NCBI RefSeq assembly: GCF_900105515.1
Contig: NZ_FNSY01000001.1
Span: 2,480,001-2,544,000 of the forward strand
From: Streptomyces sp. 2131.1
GTDB taxonomy: Bacteria > Actinomycetota > Actinomycetes > Streptomycetales > Streptomycetaceae
Length of the DNA stretch: 64,000 nucleotides
Direction: 5' to 3'
Part shown: positions 35,271 to 42,918 of the stretch, in pieces
How positions within the stretch are numbered: the stretch's first letter is position 1
Layout: each line of letters opens with the position of its first letter
The notes under the pieces: model-generated
Told to the model about the DNA's origin: nothing
Seen by the model: only the letters and a program-made list of their open reading frames with translations
Databases searched by the model: none
Position numbers and translations under genes: made by a program

Positions 35271-37943
35271 ATGGCCGGCAAGCTCTTCACCTGGGTGGAC
35301 ATCGACTCCCGACTGGCGGAGGCCGCTGTCGACGGCCTGTGGCCGCAGTGGCTGCTGGAGGTCGACGCCTGGTGGGACGCGCTGGAACTGACCGTCCGGC
35401 CCAGTACGGGGAATGGGGCCGTCCGCGACTGGCTGGACGACCAGTTCGGTCTCGGATCGACAGCCGAGAGTGAGCGGGGACTGACGCTCGCTCTCGATCG
35501 CCCCGCAGCTCACCACCCTCTCTCTCTGCCCGTACGCCTGGTCGAAGCGAACGACTCCGGCGCGGCCCCACGCCGTCCGAGGCTCAGCGAACGACGCGTC
35601 ACCTCGGCACTGGGCGAGCCCCTGCAACGCCCGGGGAGCGCTCAGTTCGCCGACGACAAGCAGCTCATCGCGTTCCATTCCTTCAAAGGCGGCGTCGGAC
35701 GAACCCTGCACGCCGTCTCGCTGGCCGACTTGCTGGCCTCCCAGGGCCGGCATGTCCTCCTCGTGGACGCGGACCTGGAGGCACCCGGCATCACCTGGAT
35801 GTACGAGGCGCAGGGCGGCCGTTGCGATATCGCCTACGAGGATGTCCTCGCCCTCCTCCACGGGTCCCAGCACGGCGATCCCACGCGGGCCGTGGAGATC
35901 GCCGCCGCGTACCTCCCCAACCAGCGGGTCTCGCGCTACCCGGGGCAGGGCAGTGTCACGGTGCTTCCCGCCAGCCGGCGTACTCAGCTCGGGCCGCCTC
36001 GTATCGGCCCCACCGACCTGCTGACCGAGGACCGCTCGCCGTACTTCCTCAGCGAGTCCTTCGCCGCCCTCGCCGTCGCGGCCGGCGCCGACACCGTCGT
36101 ACTGGACCTGCGGGCTGGAGCGTCCGAACTCGCGGCGCCCATCCTTATGGACCCGCGAGTGAGCAGGATCTTCGTCACCACGATCAGCAGCCAGTCCCTC
36201 CGGGGAACCCACCTCATGATCCGGCAACTCGGCGCGGCGTCCCCCGCGGTGGCGGGAACGGACCCGACTCCCGGCGCGATCGTGACGCAGTTCCGGCAGG
36301 ACGTCCACGACGCCCACGCGCAGGAGGCGTGTGGGCAGTTGTCCGCCGAGTTGTCGTCCGCCCTCGCCACACCGGACGACGAGGGAGCCGAGGAGGATCT
36401 CGCCGTCGACAAGCAGGTCCTGACCGAACCCGTGCGCAGCCCCTTCCGGGAGGAACTGCTCGCGCTCCCGGAGAACTGGGACGCGGTGGTGGAGGTTGTA
36501 CGGCGCTGCGGACTGCCCGATCTGCTCAGCGGTTTCGCCCCCAGCCCCCCGCAAGCGGACCTCCCACCGACCGGGGGGCCGTCGACACTGGAGGACCGCC
36601 GCCGCGCATTGGAAGGGGAGGCGAGCCGCCTCGTCTTCGCCGAGCGCCGGGGCATGGACGCGGGTCTCGGGTTTCTCACCACCGAGCCGGTGCGCCGCCT
36701 CGTCGCTGATCACATCACCGACCTTCCGGTGGCGGTGGTCGTCGGCGCGAAGGGCGCGGGCAAGACGTTCACGTTCGCCAGGATGTGCACGGCCGGCACC
36801 TGGGAAGGTTTCGCACGGGAGAACGGGCTGCGGGTGCAACGGACGGCCGAGGTCGTCCCGGTGCTCGACCCGGCCAACATGTCGGAGCCGACGTCCGGCG
36901 GACACTCCCCGCAGACCCTCCGCGACCGTGCCGCCGGTGGGCAGGGCATCACAGCCCCCCAGCTCCGCGGGCATCTGAACGCGGGCCTCGCGGACGACCG
37001 TGCCACCGACCCCGGCTTCTGGACTGAGCGCTGGCTGGAGTGCATGGCCTGGTCGGCCGGCGCGGACCGCGACGAACCGGCCGACGAGTTCCTCATCCGA
37101 CGGGCCCTCGAACCGGGGCAGGGCTGCCTCTTCGTGATCGACGGACTGGAGGACTGGCTGGAGTCCCTGGAGGACGAACCACGTCGCATCGCCCTGCGGA
37201 CGCTGCTGCACGACGTCCCCGAGTGGCTCCGCCGCCTCCGCAACCGCTCGCTCGGCCTGGTGGTGTTCGTACGTCAGGACCTGGTCCGCGGCGCGATCAA
37301 GCAGAACCTGGGGCAGTTCCTCGACCGCTACTCCCCGTACGAGCTGCGCTGGGGCACCGACGACGCGCTCCGGCTCTCGTTGTGGATCGCATCGAACGCC
37401 GGCGCCGTCGCAGAGCCGGAGGTTCCCATCGCGGACATGTCCCCCGATGAGATCGGGCGCGGCCTCCTCCCGCTGTGGGGCTCGAAGCTCGGTGCCGAGA
37501 ACTCGCGGGAGGCGTGGACGGAGCGGTGGGTTCCGGCGGCGCTCGCGGACTTCAACAAGCAGATCCAGGCGCGCGATGTCGTCCGGTTCCTGCGTGAGGC
37601 CGCGGCCGCCTCCGTGGGCGACGATCACTGGCCGGACCGGGTGCTGACCCCGGCCGCCATGCGTGACGCGCTGAGTAGGTGCAGTCGCGCGAAGGTGGAC
37701 GAGATCAGCCAGGAGAACCCTCGCCTGGGGAGGCTCTTGCGTCACATGGCGGACTTCTCCGACTCGGTCAAGATGCCCTTCGACGCGGGCGACCTGAAGC
37801 TGTCCACTGACGACGTCGAAGCACTGGAGCAGTGGGGCGCGATGGCCAGAGACGCCGACGGACGTTACCGAATGCCCGAGATCTACCGGCATGCGCTCGG
37901 CTTCCGTACGCAGGGAAGGGCTCGCGTGGTGCGGGGGCGATAA
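35271..37943 (+). CDS. KGGVGR-motif ParA/MinD-like NTPase fused to a second P-loop NTPase
   Basis: An 890-residue protein. After a ~125-residue N-terminal region rich in Trp, residues about 130-400 form a ParA/MinD (SIMIBI) domain. Its P-loop is FHSFKGGVGRTLHAVSLADL (KGGVGR at 139-144), with the usual GKT lysine replaced by arginine, followed by VLLVDADLEAPG and TVVLDLRAGAS. A second P-loop, VVGAKGAGKTFTFARM, lies near 490-500, with the Walker B-like LFVIDGLEDW near 620, as in STAND/AAA-type NTPases. The C-terminus (YRMPEIYRHALGF) looks like a winged helix. It is coupled to the HEPN gene, suggesting an NTP-gated conflict system. The ATG at 35271 is preferred; a TTG at 35262 overlapping the HEPN stop is possible. 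Confidence 0.85.
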   Translation: MAGKLFTWVDIDSRLAEAAVDGLWPQWLLEVDAWWDALELTVRPSTGNGAVRDWLDDQFGLGSTAESERGLTLALDRPAAHHPLSLPVRLVEANDSGAAPRRPRLSERRVTSALGEPLQRPGSAQFADDKQLIAFHSFKGGVGRTLHAVSLADLLASQGRHVLLVDADLEAPGITWMYEAQGGRCDIAYEDVLALLHGSQHGDPTRAVEIAAAYLPNQRVSRYPGQGSVTVLPASRRTQLGPPRIGPTDLLTEDRSPYFLSESFAALAVAAGADTVVLDLRAGASELAAPILMDPRVSRIFVTTISSQSLRGTHLMIRQLGAASPAVAGTDPTPGAIVTQFRQDVHDAHAQEACGQLSAELSSALATPDDEGAEEDLAVDKQVLTEPVRSPFREELLALPENWDAVVEVVRRCGLPDLLSGFAPSPPQADLPPTGGPSTLEDRRRALEGEASRLVFAERRGMDAGLGFLTTEPVRRLVADHITDLPVAVVVGAKGAGKTFTFARMCTAGTWEGFARENGLRVQRTAEVVPVLDPANMSEPTSGGHSPQTLRDRAAGGQGITAPQLRGHLNAGLADDRATDPGFWTERWLECMAWSAGADRDEPADEFLIRRALEPGQGCLFVIDGLEDWLESLEDEPRRIALRTLLHDVPEWLRRLRNRSLGLVVFVRQDLVRGAIKQNLGQFLDRYSPYELRWGTDDALRLSLWIASNAGAVAEPEVPIADMSPDEIGRGLLPLWGSKLGAENSREAWTERWVPAALADFNKQIQARDVVRFLREAAAASVGDDHWPDRVLTPAAMRDALSRCSRAKVDEISQENPRLGRLLRHMADFSDSVKMPFDAGDLKLSTDDVEALEQWGAMARDADGRYRMPEIYRHALGFRTQGRARVVRGR

Positions 37944-38179
37944 AACGCCGAGCGGCCGAAGCCCTCTCGCGGGCCCCTCCGTGCGAAGTCAATGCAAGTG
38001 TTAAGTTCGAGGGCTTGGAACCAAGGTTGCATCAGACCTTCGAGTGACCTTCCACCGGGCTGGCTGACACCGATCGAGCGCGGTAACAGGTGGTGTCACC
38101 TCTCTCTGACCCGGTCGGCAGGTCGATGGTCAATCGCAGCAGAGGCCTGTGGGTGGAACCGACCGTGAGGACGGACGAC

Positions 38180-38371
38180 ATGACACGGTTCGTCTGGGAA
38201 GACGCCTTCTGCGGGGAAGGAAGCAACTGTTTCCTCCTGGGTACGGACTCCGGGGGCAGCGGCTACATCGCCGTCGCCGGTGACGAGGCGCGTGCCCTCA
38301 CCGACAGCCGCGAGGCACTCGCGCAGACGATCCGGGACATCAAGGCCGGCAAGGCGGACCACCTGCTCTGA
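38180..38371 (+). CDS. DUF397-like microprotein
   Basis: A 63-residue protein starting at ATG 38180 after GAGGACGGACGAC. It contains CGEGSNCFLLG, SGYIAVAGDE and LAQTIRDIKAGKADHLL. The layout (Gly-Asn-Cys turn, then a beta strand, then a C-terminal helix with KAG) resembles the DUF397 small proteins that normally partner a helix-turn-helix regulator in Streptomyces, but no such regulator is adjacent. The frame is open up to 38090, without a good ribosome binding site. Confidence 0.6.
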   Translation: MTRFVWEDAFCGEGSNCFLLGTDSGGSGYIAVAGDEARALTDSREALAQTIRDIKAGKADHLL

Positions 38372-38695
38372 CCTCCGCTTCCGGGCGCGACGTGTGCTTC
38401 GGCTTCCCGACCCTGCAAGCCTCACGTCGCAGAACGGCCGGGCGACGTTGCCAGGGCCCTGGGGCCGCTCCGCCTCGCGGGGCGGCCGCGCAGACCGGCT
38501 GGATCGCGGCCTGCGACTACCAGCGGCCACACCGGGAGCGGAGATCGAGCTCTGCCTCCAGGAAGAACCGCAGGACAGACATGCCGTCCCCGCAGGGATC
38601 GGCCCCGGCTTGGCCAACACGACAGGGAGCGGGGAAGACGAGGCAGCGGACGCGGGAACTTGCGCGAGCCCTGGCGCGTGGCAGGGCTCGGCCGC
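38372..38695. other. Intergenic region, no gene seen
   Basis: About 324 bp between the microprotein and the lipoprotein stop. Open frames in several registers have poor codon bias and no recognisable domain. The composition is mixed, and the region may be decayed coding sequence. I see no terminator with a T-run. Confidence 0.4.
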
Positions 38696-39064
38696 TCAAG
38701 CGCAGAGCCGTTTGAAGGCGCTCGCACCCTGCCGGGCACGGAAGTGGACCTCATGGCCGGCATCGTCGGTGAAGACGGCCTCACTGTCGGACTTCAAAGT
38801 CATTGTGCCGCGCTGGGTGGGATTCCCCCATCCCTCGGGCGGGTTGCCCGAGCCATCGGAGAGCGGGGTTTCCGCCACGAAGTACGTTGAGCCGATGCGG
38901 GCTTCGTCGATCCCGCAGTGTGTGTAGAGGTCGAAGGGCACTGCCCGACCGGACGGTGCCGACCGGACAGGCTCCTCGTCGTCACCGCCGGCTGTGCCGC
39001 AGCCTGTCAGTACCCCGGCAGCCAGCACAACAGCGACGACGGCCTTCCCGATTCGTTCAGTCAT
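38696..39064 (-). CDS. Small secreted lipoprotein
   Basis: A 122-residue lipoprotein. The N-terminus MTERIGKAVVAVVLAAGVLT is followed by GCGTAGG, a lipobox (LTGC) with Cys as the lipidation site. The mature part has PFDLYTHCGIDEARIGSTYF, GWGNPTQRGTMTLKSDSEAV and a C-terminal HFRARQGASAFKRLC; a similar THCGI motif is seen in many Streptomyces secreted proteins of unknown role. The ATG at 39064 follows AGAAGG; the longer upstream frame is Pro/Arg-rich and not coding. Confidence 0.8.
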   Translation of the reverse strand: MTERIGKAVVAVVLAAGVLTGCGTAGGDDEEPVRSAPSGRAVPFDLYTHCGIDEARIGSTYFVAETPLSDGSGNPPEGWGNPTQRGTMTLKSDSEAVFTDDAGHEVHFRARQGASAFKRLCA

Positions 39065-39192
39065 GGCCTTCTGACGCGCAGGCGGGGTAGGCGGTTCCGC
39101 GGCCTTTCCCTCCCGCGCGCCGCCCGGCTGTCCGCCCTCCGGGCTGCTCGTGGGAGTGGCGGCCCCGCAACAGCTGTTGGTCGTCGCGGCGT

Positions 39193-40176
39193 TCAGCGGT
39201 TCCTCAGTTGGGTGCGGAGGTGTTGTACGTGGGCTTGGACGCCGGGGGTGAGCGTGGGGGGCTCGGCGGGGTTGGGGATGCTGCGGTAGCAGGGGCCGCA
39301 AAGGCCGTCGCGGAAGACCTGGGGCGGGCCGGGTGTGCGGCAGTCGGCGCACTCGATCATCAGGTGGCGGGCGGGAGCGGCCTGCGCGGCGGGAGCGGGA
39401 AGGTGTGGCGGGAGCTTGTCGACGAGGCGGCGGCGGACGAAGCCGACGGGTGAGCCGACGGCTTCGGGGAGACCGGCGGCGAGGACGCGGGTGAGGTGCT
39501 GCGCGTCCGCACCGCGGGCGAACCACTGGGCGGCCAGCTGTTCCAGCGCCGTGCAGTCGGCGGCGGACAGGACCAGGCGGGGATCGGTACGGCCCAGTTC
39601 CGCCAGGGCGAGGTACGCGGGCGAGGGGCCCTGCGGTTCATCGGTGCGCTGCTGCGGCAGGGCCGGGGCGGGTGCCGGTGTCTCCGGGGCGTCCGTGTCG
39701 GTGGGTTCGGCCGGGACCCACGGCGGCGGCGGGCCCACAGGTGCCACCGGCGGCTGCGGGGCGCAGTGGGTGGTCTCCTCGGCGGTGAGCAAGGTGGTCC
39801 ACCACTCGTTGTCGCGGGCTGTACGCGACCAGAAGGTGCGGGTGACCCAGCGGATGCCGTCGCCGTCGCTGACCGCGCACCGGACCTGACGCAGGTGGCC
39901 GGCGACGGCCAGGGCCCGCAGTGCGCTGCCGACGGCCATCTGCCCGTACAGGGGCTGGCACTTGGCCAGGGACTTGATGCTCATCGCCGCACCGTCGGGA
40001 AGCGTGTCGACGTACCCGGCGATGTAGCGCTCCCGCGCCGGGAGGAAGGTGAAATCGTCGGCGGCGGGCGGGCGTTGGCCCGGGACGGCCCGCTTGCCGT
40101 AGCCGGGGCTGGCCTTCGGATACGGGGCCGAACGGGCCTGCGAGGGCGGGGCGGGGCTAAGGTTCTGAGTAGCCAC
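39193..40176 (-). CDS. Winged-helix protein with C-terminal zinc ribbon
   Basis: A 327-residue protein. Residues about 45-110 form a winged-helix-like segment (RERYIAGYVDTLPDGAAMSI, SLAKCQPLYGQMAVGSALRA, LAVAGHLRQVRC). The middle is a Pro-rich linker, then a helical domain (DPRLVLSAADCTALEQLAAQ). The C-terminal CADCRTPGPP and LCGPCYRS form one zinc ribbon. Proteins of this type are common in Streptomyces variable regions and are often labelled MarR-like; the role is unknown. The GTG start at 40176 has only a weak ribosome binding site. The gene closes the accessory block. Confidence 0.78.
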   Translation of the reverse strand: MATQNLSPAPPSQARSAPYPKASPGYGKRAVPGQRPPAADDFTFLPARERYIAGYVDTLPDGAAMSIKSLAKCQPLYGQMAVGSALRALAVAGHLRQVRCAVSDGDGIRWVTRTFWSRTARDNEWWTTLLTAEETTHCAPQPPVAPVGPPPPWVPAEPTDTDAPETPAPAPALPQQRTDEPQGPSPAYLALAELGRTDPRLVLSAADCTALEQLAAQWFARGADAQHLTRVLAAGLPEAVGSPVGFVRRRLVDKLPPHLPAPAAQAAPARHLMIECADCRTPGPPQVFRDGLCGPCYRSIPNPAEPPTLTPGVQAHVQHLRTQLRNR

Positions 40177-40555
40177 GGGATCGGGTCTTTCTGCTAGCGA
40201 TCTTGAGGTGAGACCCCGGCCGGTGTGCCATCACCGCGTCGGGGTCGCTTCGTCTGACGGCACCGTAAGCAGCCGCGACCCCGCGTCGCAAGCTGATCAC
40301 TTTTAGTCATACTTGCTCGTCGTTACGGGTCAGGGAGGGAGGGGAGGTTTCCCCAACCCCCCTTCTTTTACCTACCGGTTGTACAACAGCGCTCGACTTC
40401 CGAAGCCCGGGTCCCGACGCCCGGCTCTCGGGTCCCGAGACTCGGGCGGGGCGCCCTCTCCGTACACACGAAAGAGGGAACGCAACCGGCCCGGGTCTCG
40501 CGCCCCGAGACCCGGGCCCCGAGACCCGAACTGCAGAAGTGGCGGGCGGTGAGCG
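40177..40555. other. Non-coding region with clustered inverted repeats
   Basis: This 379-bp stretch is bordered by the winged-helix gene start and the OmpA-domain gene stop. Its left part is the promoter area of the winged-helix gene (A/T-richer near 40290-40320 and 40367-40385). The right part is dense in short inverted repeats, listed separately. No ORF with host-like codon use is present. Confidence 0.55.
40404..40530. repeat. Cluster of CGGGTC(C/T)CGA-type inverted repeats
   Basis: At least five copies of a GGGTCCCGA/GGGTCTCG core occur in 120 bp in both orientations. Two make perfect hairpins: TCTCGGG-T-CCCGAGA (40426-40440), and CCCGGGTCTCG (40490-40500) with CGAGACCCGGG (40506-40516) over a CGCCC loop. 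A further CGAGACCCGA follows. The cluster sits downstream of the OmpA-domain gene at the end of the Tad operon. Confidence 0.7.
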
Positions 40556-41182
40556 TCAGCTCTGCGAGCCCGTCTCGCCACGTTGGAAGGAGACCTCCAC
40601 CCTGCGGTTCTTCCGGCGGCCCTCCTCGTCGTCGTTGCTCGCGATCGGGTAGTCCTCGCCGTAGCCCCGGATCTCGAACGTGATCCCGGTGCCGCCGAGC
40701 GCCTCGTCCAGCACGTTGTGGACGGCCTCGGCGCGCTTCTTGGACAGCACGTCACCGTGCTCGGACGAGCCGAGGTTGTCGGTGAACCCGAACACCCTGA
40801 CCTTCCTGGCGTCCTGCCGCTTGATCTCCTCGGCGATGGCGTCGATCCGCCCCTTGGCCTCGCCGCTGAGCTTGGCGCTGTCCTTGCCGAAGAGCACTTC
40901 CGCCTGGAGCGCGAACTTGATGTCCGCGTTGGTGTCCTCCCGGCGCTCCTCGCCGCCGAGGTCCTCGATGACGGACTTGATGTCGAGGACCTTGGGCGGG
41001 GCGAGGGTGGCGCCCTCGGGGAGCTTGAGGTCGGAGTCGGTCGGGTCGATCTCGACGGGCGGCTCGGCGGAGGCGGAGGGGTAGGGGCTGTCGTCGGCGA
41101 ATGCCTGCGGGGCCCCGGCCCCGAGGACTCCCAGTGCGACCACCCCGGCGAGGACGGTTGTCGCCATGCTGCGGGGGGTCAT
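40556..41182 (-). CDS. Secreted OmpA/MotB-domain protein
   Basis: A 208-residue exported protein. The signal peptide is TVLAGVVALGVLGAGAPQAFA, cleaved before DDS (approximately residues 9-29). The OmpA C-terminal domain follows from about 85: FALQAEVLFGKDSAKLSGEA, VRVFGFTDNLGSSEHGDVLS, KKRAEAVHNVLDEAL and GYGEDYPIASNDDEEGRRKN with the RRVEV end. The fold binds peptidoglycan. It is the last gene of the Tad operon, overlapping the upstream lipoprotein gene by four bases, and may anchor the pilus machinery to the cell wall. Confidence 0.92.
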   Translation of the reverse strand: MTPRSMATTVLAGVVALGVLGAGAPQAFADDSPYPSASAEPPVEIDPTDSDLKLPEGATLAPPKVLDIKSVIEDLGGEERREDTNADIKFALQAEVLFGKDSAKLSGEAKGRIDAIAEEIKRQDARKVRVFGFTDNLGSSEHGDVLSKKRAEAVHNVLDEALGGTGITFEIRGYGEDYPIASNDDEEGRRKNRRVEVSFQRGETGSQS

Positions 41183-41774
41183 CCGGAGATCTCGATCGTG
41201 GCGTTGGGGAAGCCGGGGAACTGGAGGTCGACCTTGGTGGTCGTGCTCGGGGGGACGGGAACTGAGCGAAGAAGTTCAGGCTCTTGCCCGCCCCGATGGT
41301 CAGCTCGTAGTTGCTGGTGGTGAGGGGGCGGTTGTCCGTGTCCCGGAGCACGTAGTAGCGCTTCTTCCCGACCGAGTCCACCAGCGTCATACCGGCGAAC
41401 GAAGATCCCGCACGGGCCACAGCTTCCTCTTGCCCGTTCCACTGGAGAGGTGTGACGAAGCTCTGCCCGCCGGTGTTCTTGATCTCCCCGCTGATCGTAA
41501 GAAAGCCGCCACTGTCCCGGCTGGCCGAGTGGACGACCATCTCGACGCCTCCGTCGCCCTTGAGGGTGGCGAGCGTCTGACTGCGATCGGGCAGCGTCTC
41601 GTCGTCTTCGGGGGTCTGCTTGTCCTGCCCCTTGCCTTTGTCGGACGAAGCCGCAGGAGCCTTGTTCGACCCTGTGTCGTCGCCGCCACACGCTGCTACG
41701 GAAAACAGCAGTGACGAAGCCAGGAGAGCGACAGCCCCAGCCCGGCGCACTTTCCTCACGTGCCGGAGATTCAT
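41179..41774 (-). pseudogene. Lipoprotein gene with a single-base frameshift near its 3' end
   Basis: From the ATG at 41774 the frame encodes a lipoprotein: basic start, ALLASSLLFSVAACGGDD lipobox, then a beta-rich domain (FLTISGEIKNTGG, RYYVLRDTDNRPLTTSNYEL, IGAGKSLNFFAQFP). After NFFAQFP near 41256 the frame runs into Arg/Pro-rich nonsense, while the next frame continues sensibly as PPSTTTKVDLQFPGFPNATI to a stop at 41179 that overlaps the OmpA gene start. One missing base at about 41254-41257, next to a run of six G (plus strand), explains this. The gene would be 198 residues if intact. A sequencing error is possible. Confidence 0.75.
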
Positions 41775-41800
41775 TCGACATCCTTTGGGTTCATTCGCGA

Positions 41801-42478
41801 TCAATTTTCGACCAAGTGGACGGAAAAGAGGTCGGCCATGTCAGGCATGAGCGTCACGTCTTCGGGGTCGACGGTCCACTCCTGGCCACCGTCACAGCGC
41901 ACCTTGCCGACCGGCTCGACCGTCGCCTCGGAATCCGGCTCTTCGTCCGTGCCCGGGGAGCTTCCCGGGTCCGGGGTGCTCTCGGGCTCAGGAGTGCTCC
42001 CCGGCTCCGGGGCGAACGAGCAGCGCGGTTCGACCACCGCCACGGCCTGGGCTTCCGCCTTCTTGCCTTCGGTGCCCGGCACTGTGCCTGTGCTCATGCC
42101 CTTGGCCGACTTCAGACTGACCTCGTAGCCCCATCGCCCGTCCGCGAGAGGACTGCACCGGACAACGCTCGCCTTGTTCAGAGCGGCAAACGCGGATGCT
42201 TTCCAGCAGGCGTTGCCCGGTCCCCCGGGAAACGACGGACCGAACACCGAGGCGAAGTAGTCAGGGTCCGCGAGGTGCGACATCAGGTCCGGTTCGAGCA
42301 GAGTGCGTGACTCCTTTGCCGCGGCCAACGCGGCGGCGTCGGCCGCGCTCTGAGCCCCATTGCGCCGGACATCTGCTTCACCGAACGCGAAGAGGACCAG
42401 CGCGACGAAAAGAAGGCCCACCACCGCCGCAACATAGAGCGGCGTGGCCTGCCCGGAGTCCGCGACACTCCAGCTCAG
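41801..42478 (-). CDS. TadG-like pilus assembly protein with probable CTG start
   Basis: About 225 residues. The N-terminus (DSGQATPLYVAAVVGLLFVA) is a single hydrophobic segment, followed by DVRRNGAQSAADAAALAAAK, the hallmark of TadG-like and Flp-associated Streptomyces proteins. A Glu/Pro/Ser-rich region lies near 150-190. No in-frame ATG or GTG precedes the transmembrane segment. The only start consistent with the domain is a CTG at 42478, whose CTGA overlaps the stop of the pilin gene by four bases. The frame is open far upstream, but that is antisense-like Arg/His-rich sequence across tadA-C. Start confidence is low, gene confidence high. Confidence 0.8.
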   Translation of the reverse strand: MSWSVADSGQATPLYVAAVVGLLFVALVLFAFGEADVRRNGAQSAADAAALAAAKESRTLLEPDLMSHLADPDYFASVFGPSFPGGPGNACWKASAFAALNKASVVRCSPLADGRWGYEVSLKSAKGMSTGTVPGTEGKKAEAQAVAVVEPRCSFAPEPGSTPEPESTPDPGSSPGTDEEPDSEATVEPVGKVRCDGGQEWTVDPEDVTLMPDMADLFSVHLVEN

Positions 42479-42708
42479 TCTCCCAGAACCGAAGCGATCT
42501 TTTCCCTGAACTTGTTGCCGATGGTCACACCGAGATTGGTGTTTAGCAACGCGATCACGATCGCCACCACCAGGATCGTGATGCCGACGTACTCGATCGC
42601 CCCCTGGCCGCTGTCCTTCCGGCGCTTCATGTGTGCCGCAGTCGTGTTCACCCATTGGGTCACATAAGTCTGCGTGTGCACCGCCGCCTTGAGCGCGATG
42701 TTCTTCAT
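42475..42708 (-). CDS. Flp-like small pilin
   Basis: A 77-residue protein with one C-terminal hydrophobic segment. The sequence DSGQGAIEYVGITILVVAIV contains the class IVb prepilin motif: Gly, then Glu at +5 and Tyr at +6 (G|QGAIEY). The 36-residue basic leader includes MKRRKDSG. It is the best candidate for the major Flp pilin, cleaved by the A24 peptidase at 27.7-28.4 kb and assembled by TadA/B/C. The ATG at 42708 follows GGAGGGGG. The stop overlaps the TadG-like gene. Confidence 0.85.
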   Translation of the reverse strand: MKNIALKAAVHTQTYVTQWVNTTAAHMKRRKDSGQGAIEYVGITILVVAIVIALLNTNLGVTIGNKFREKIASVLGD

Positions 42709-42918
42709 GAGGATGTCCCCCTCCGAGTTCGACCGACCGGGAAGCGGTCGACGTTGGTCCGTGAGCCCGTCTGGCATCGGCAACATGGGTCGGTGCGACG
42801 CCCCTCATCAAGCCGTACCGTTTCGTCTTCGCCGTCTTGCCGTCCATCACCTCCCCCTCCCGCACGCTCAGCTCCGAATGTCCCACAAATGGCCCCCCGG
42901 GGGAGCCACTTCGTGGCC

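Noticed and set aside
35205..37892. An 895-codon frame antisense to the KGGVGR gene
   Set aside because: It has no recognisable domain and a biased Arg/Gly/Val composition, typical of antisense frames in high-GC DNA; the sense frame has clear P-loops.
38372..38695. A coding gene in the gap before the lipoprotein
   Set aside because: Several frames are open, but none has good codon bias, a ribosome binding site or a recognisable motif.
34000..40600. An integrative conjugative element or prophage
   Set aside because: No integrase, replication initiator, transfer gene, phage structural gene, tRNA or flanking direct repeat is visible.
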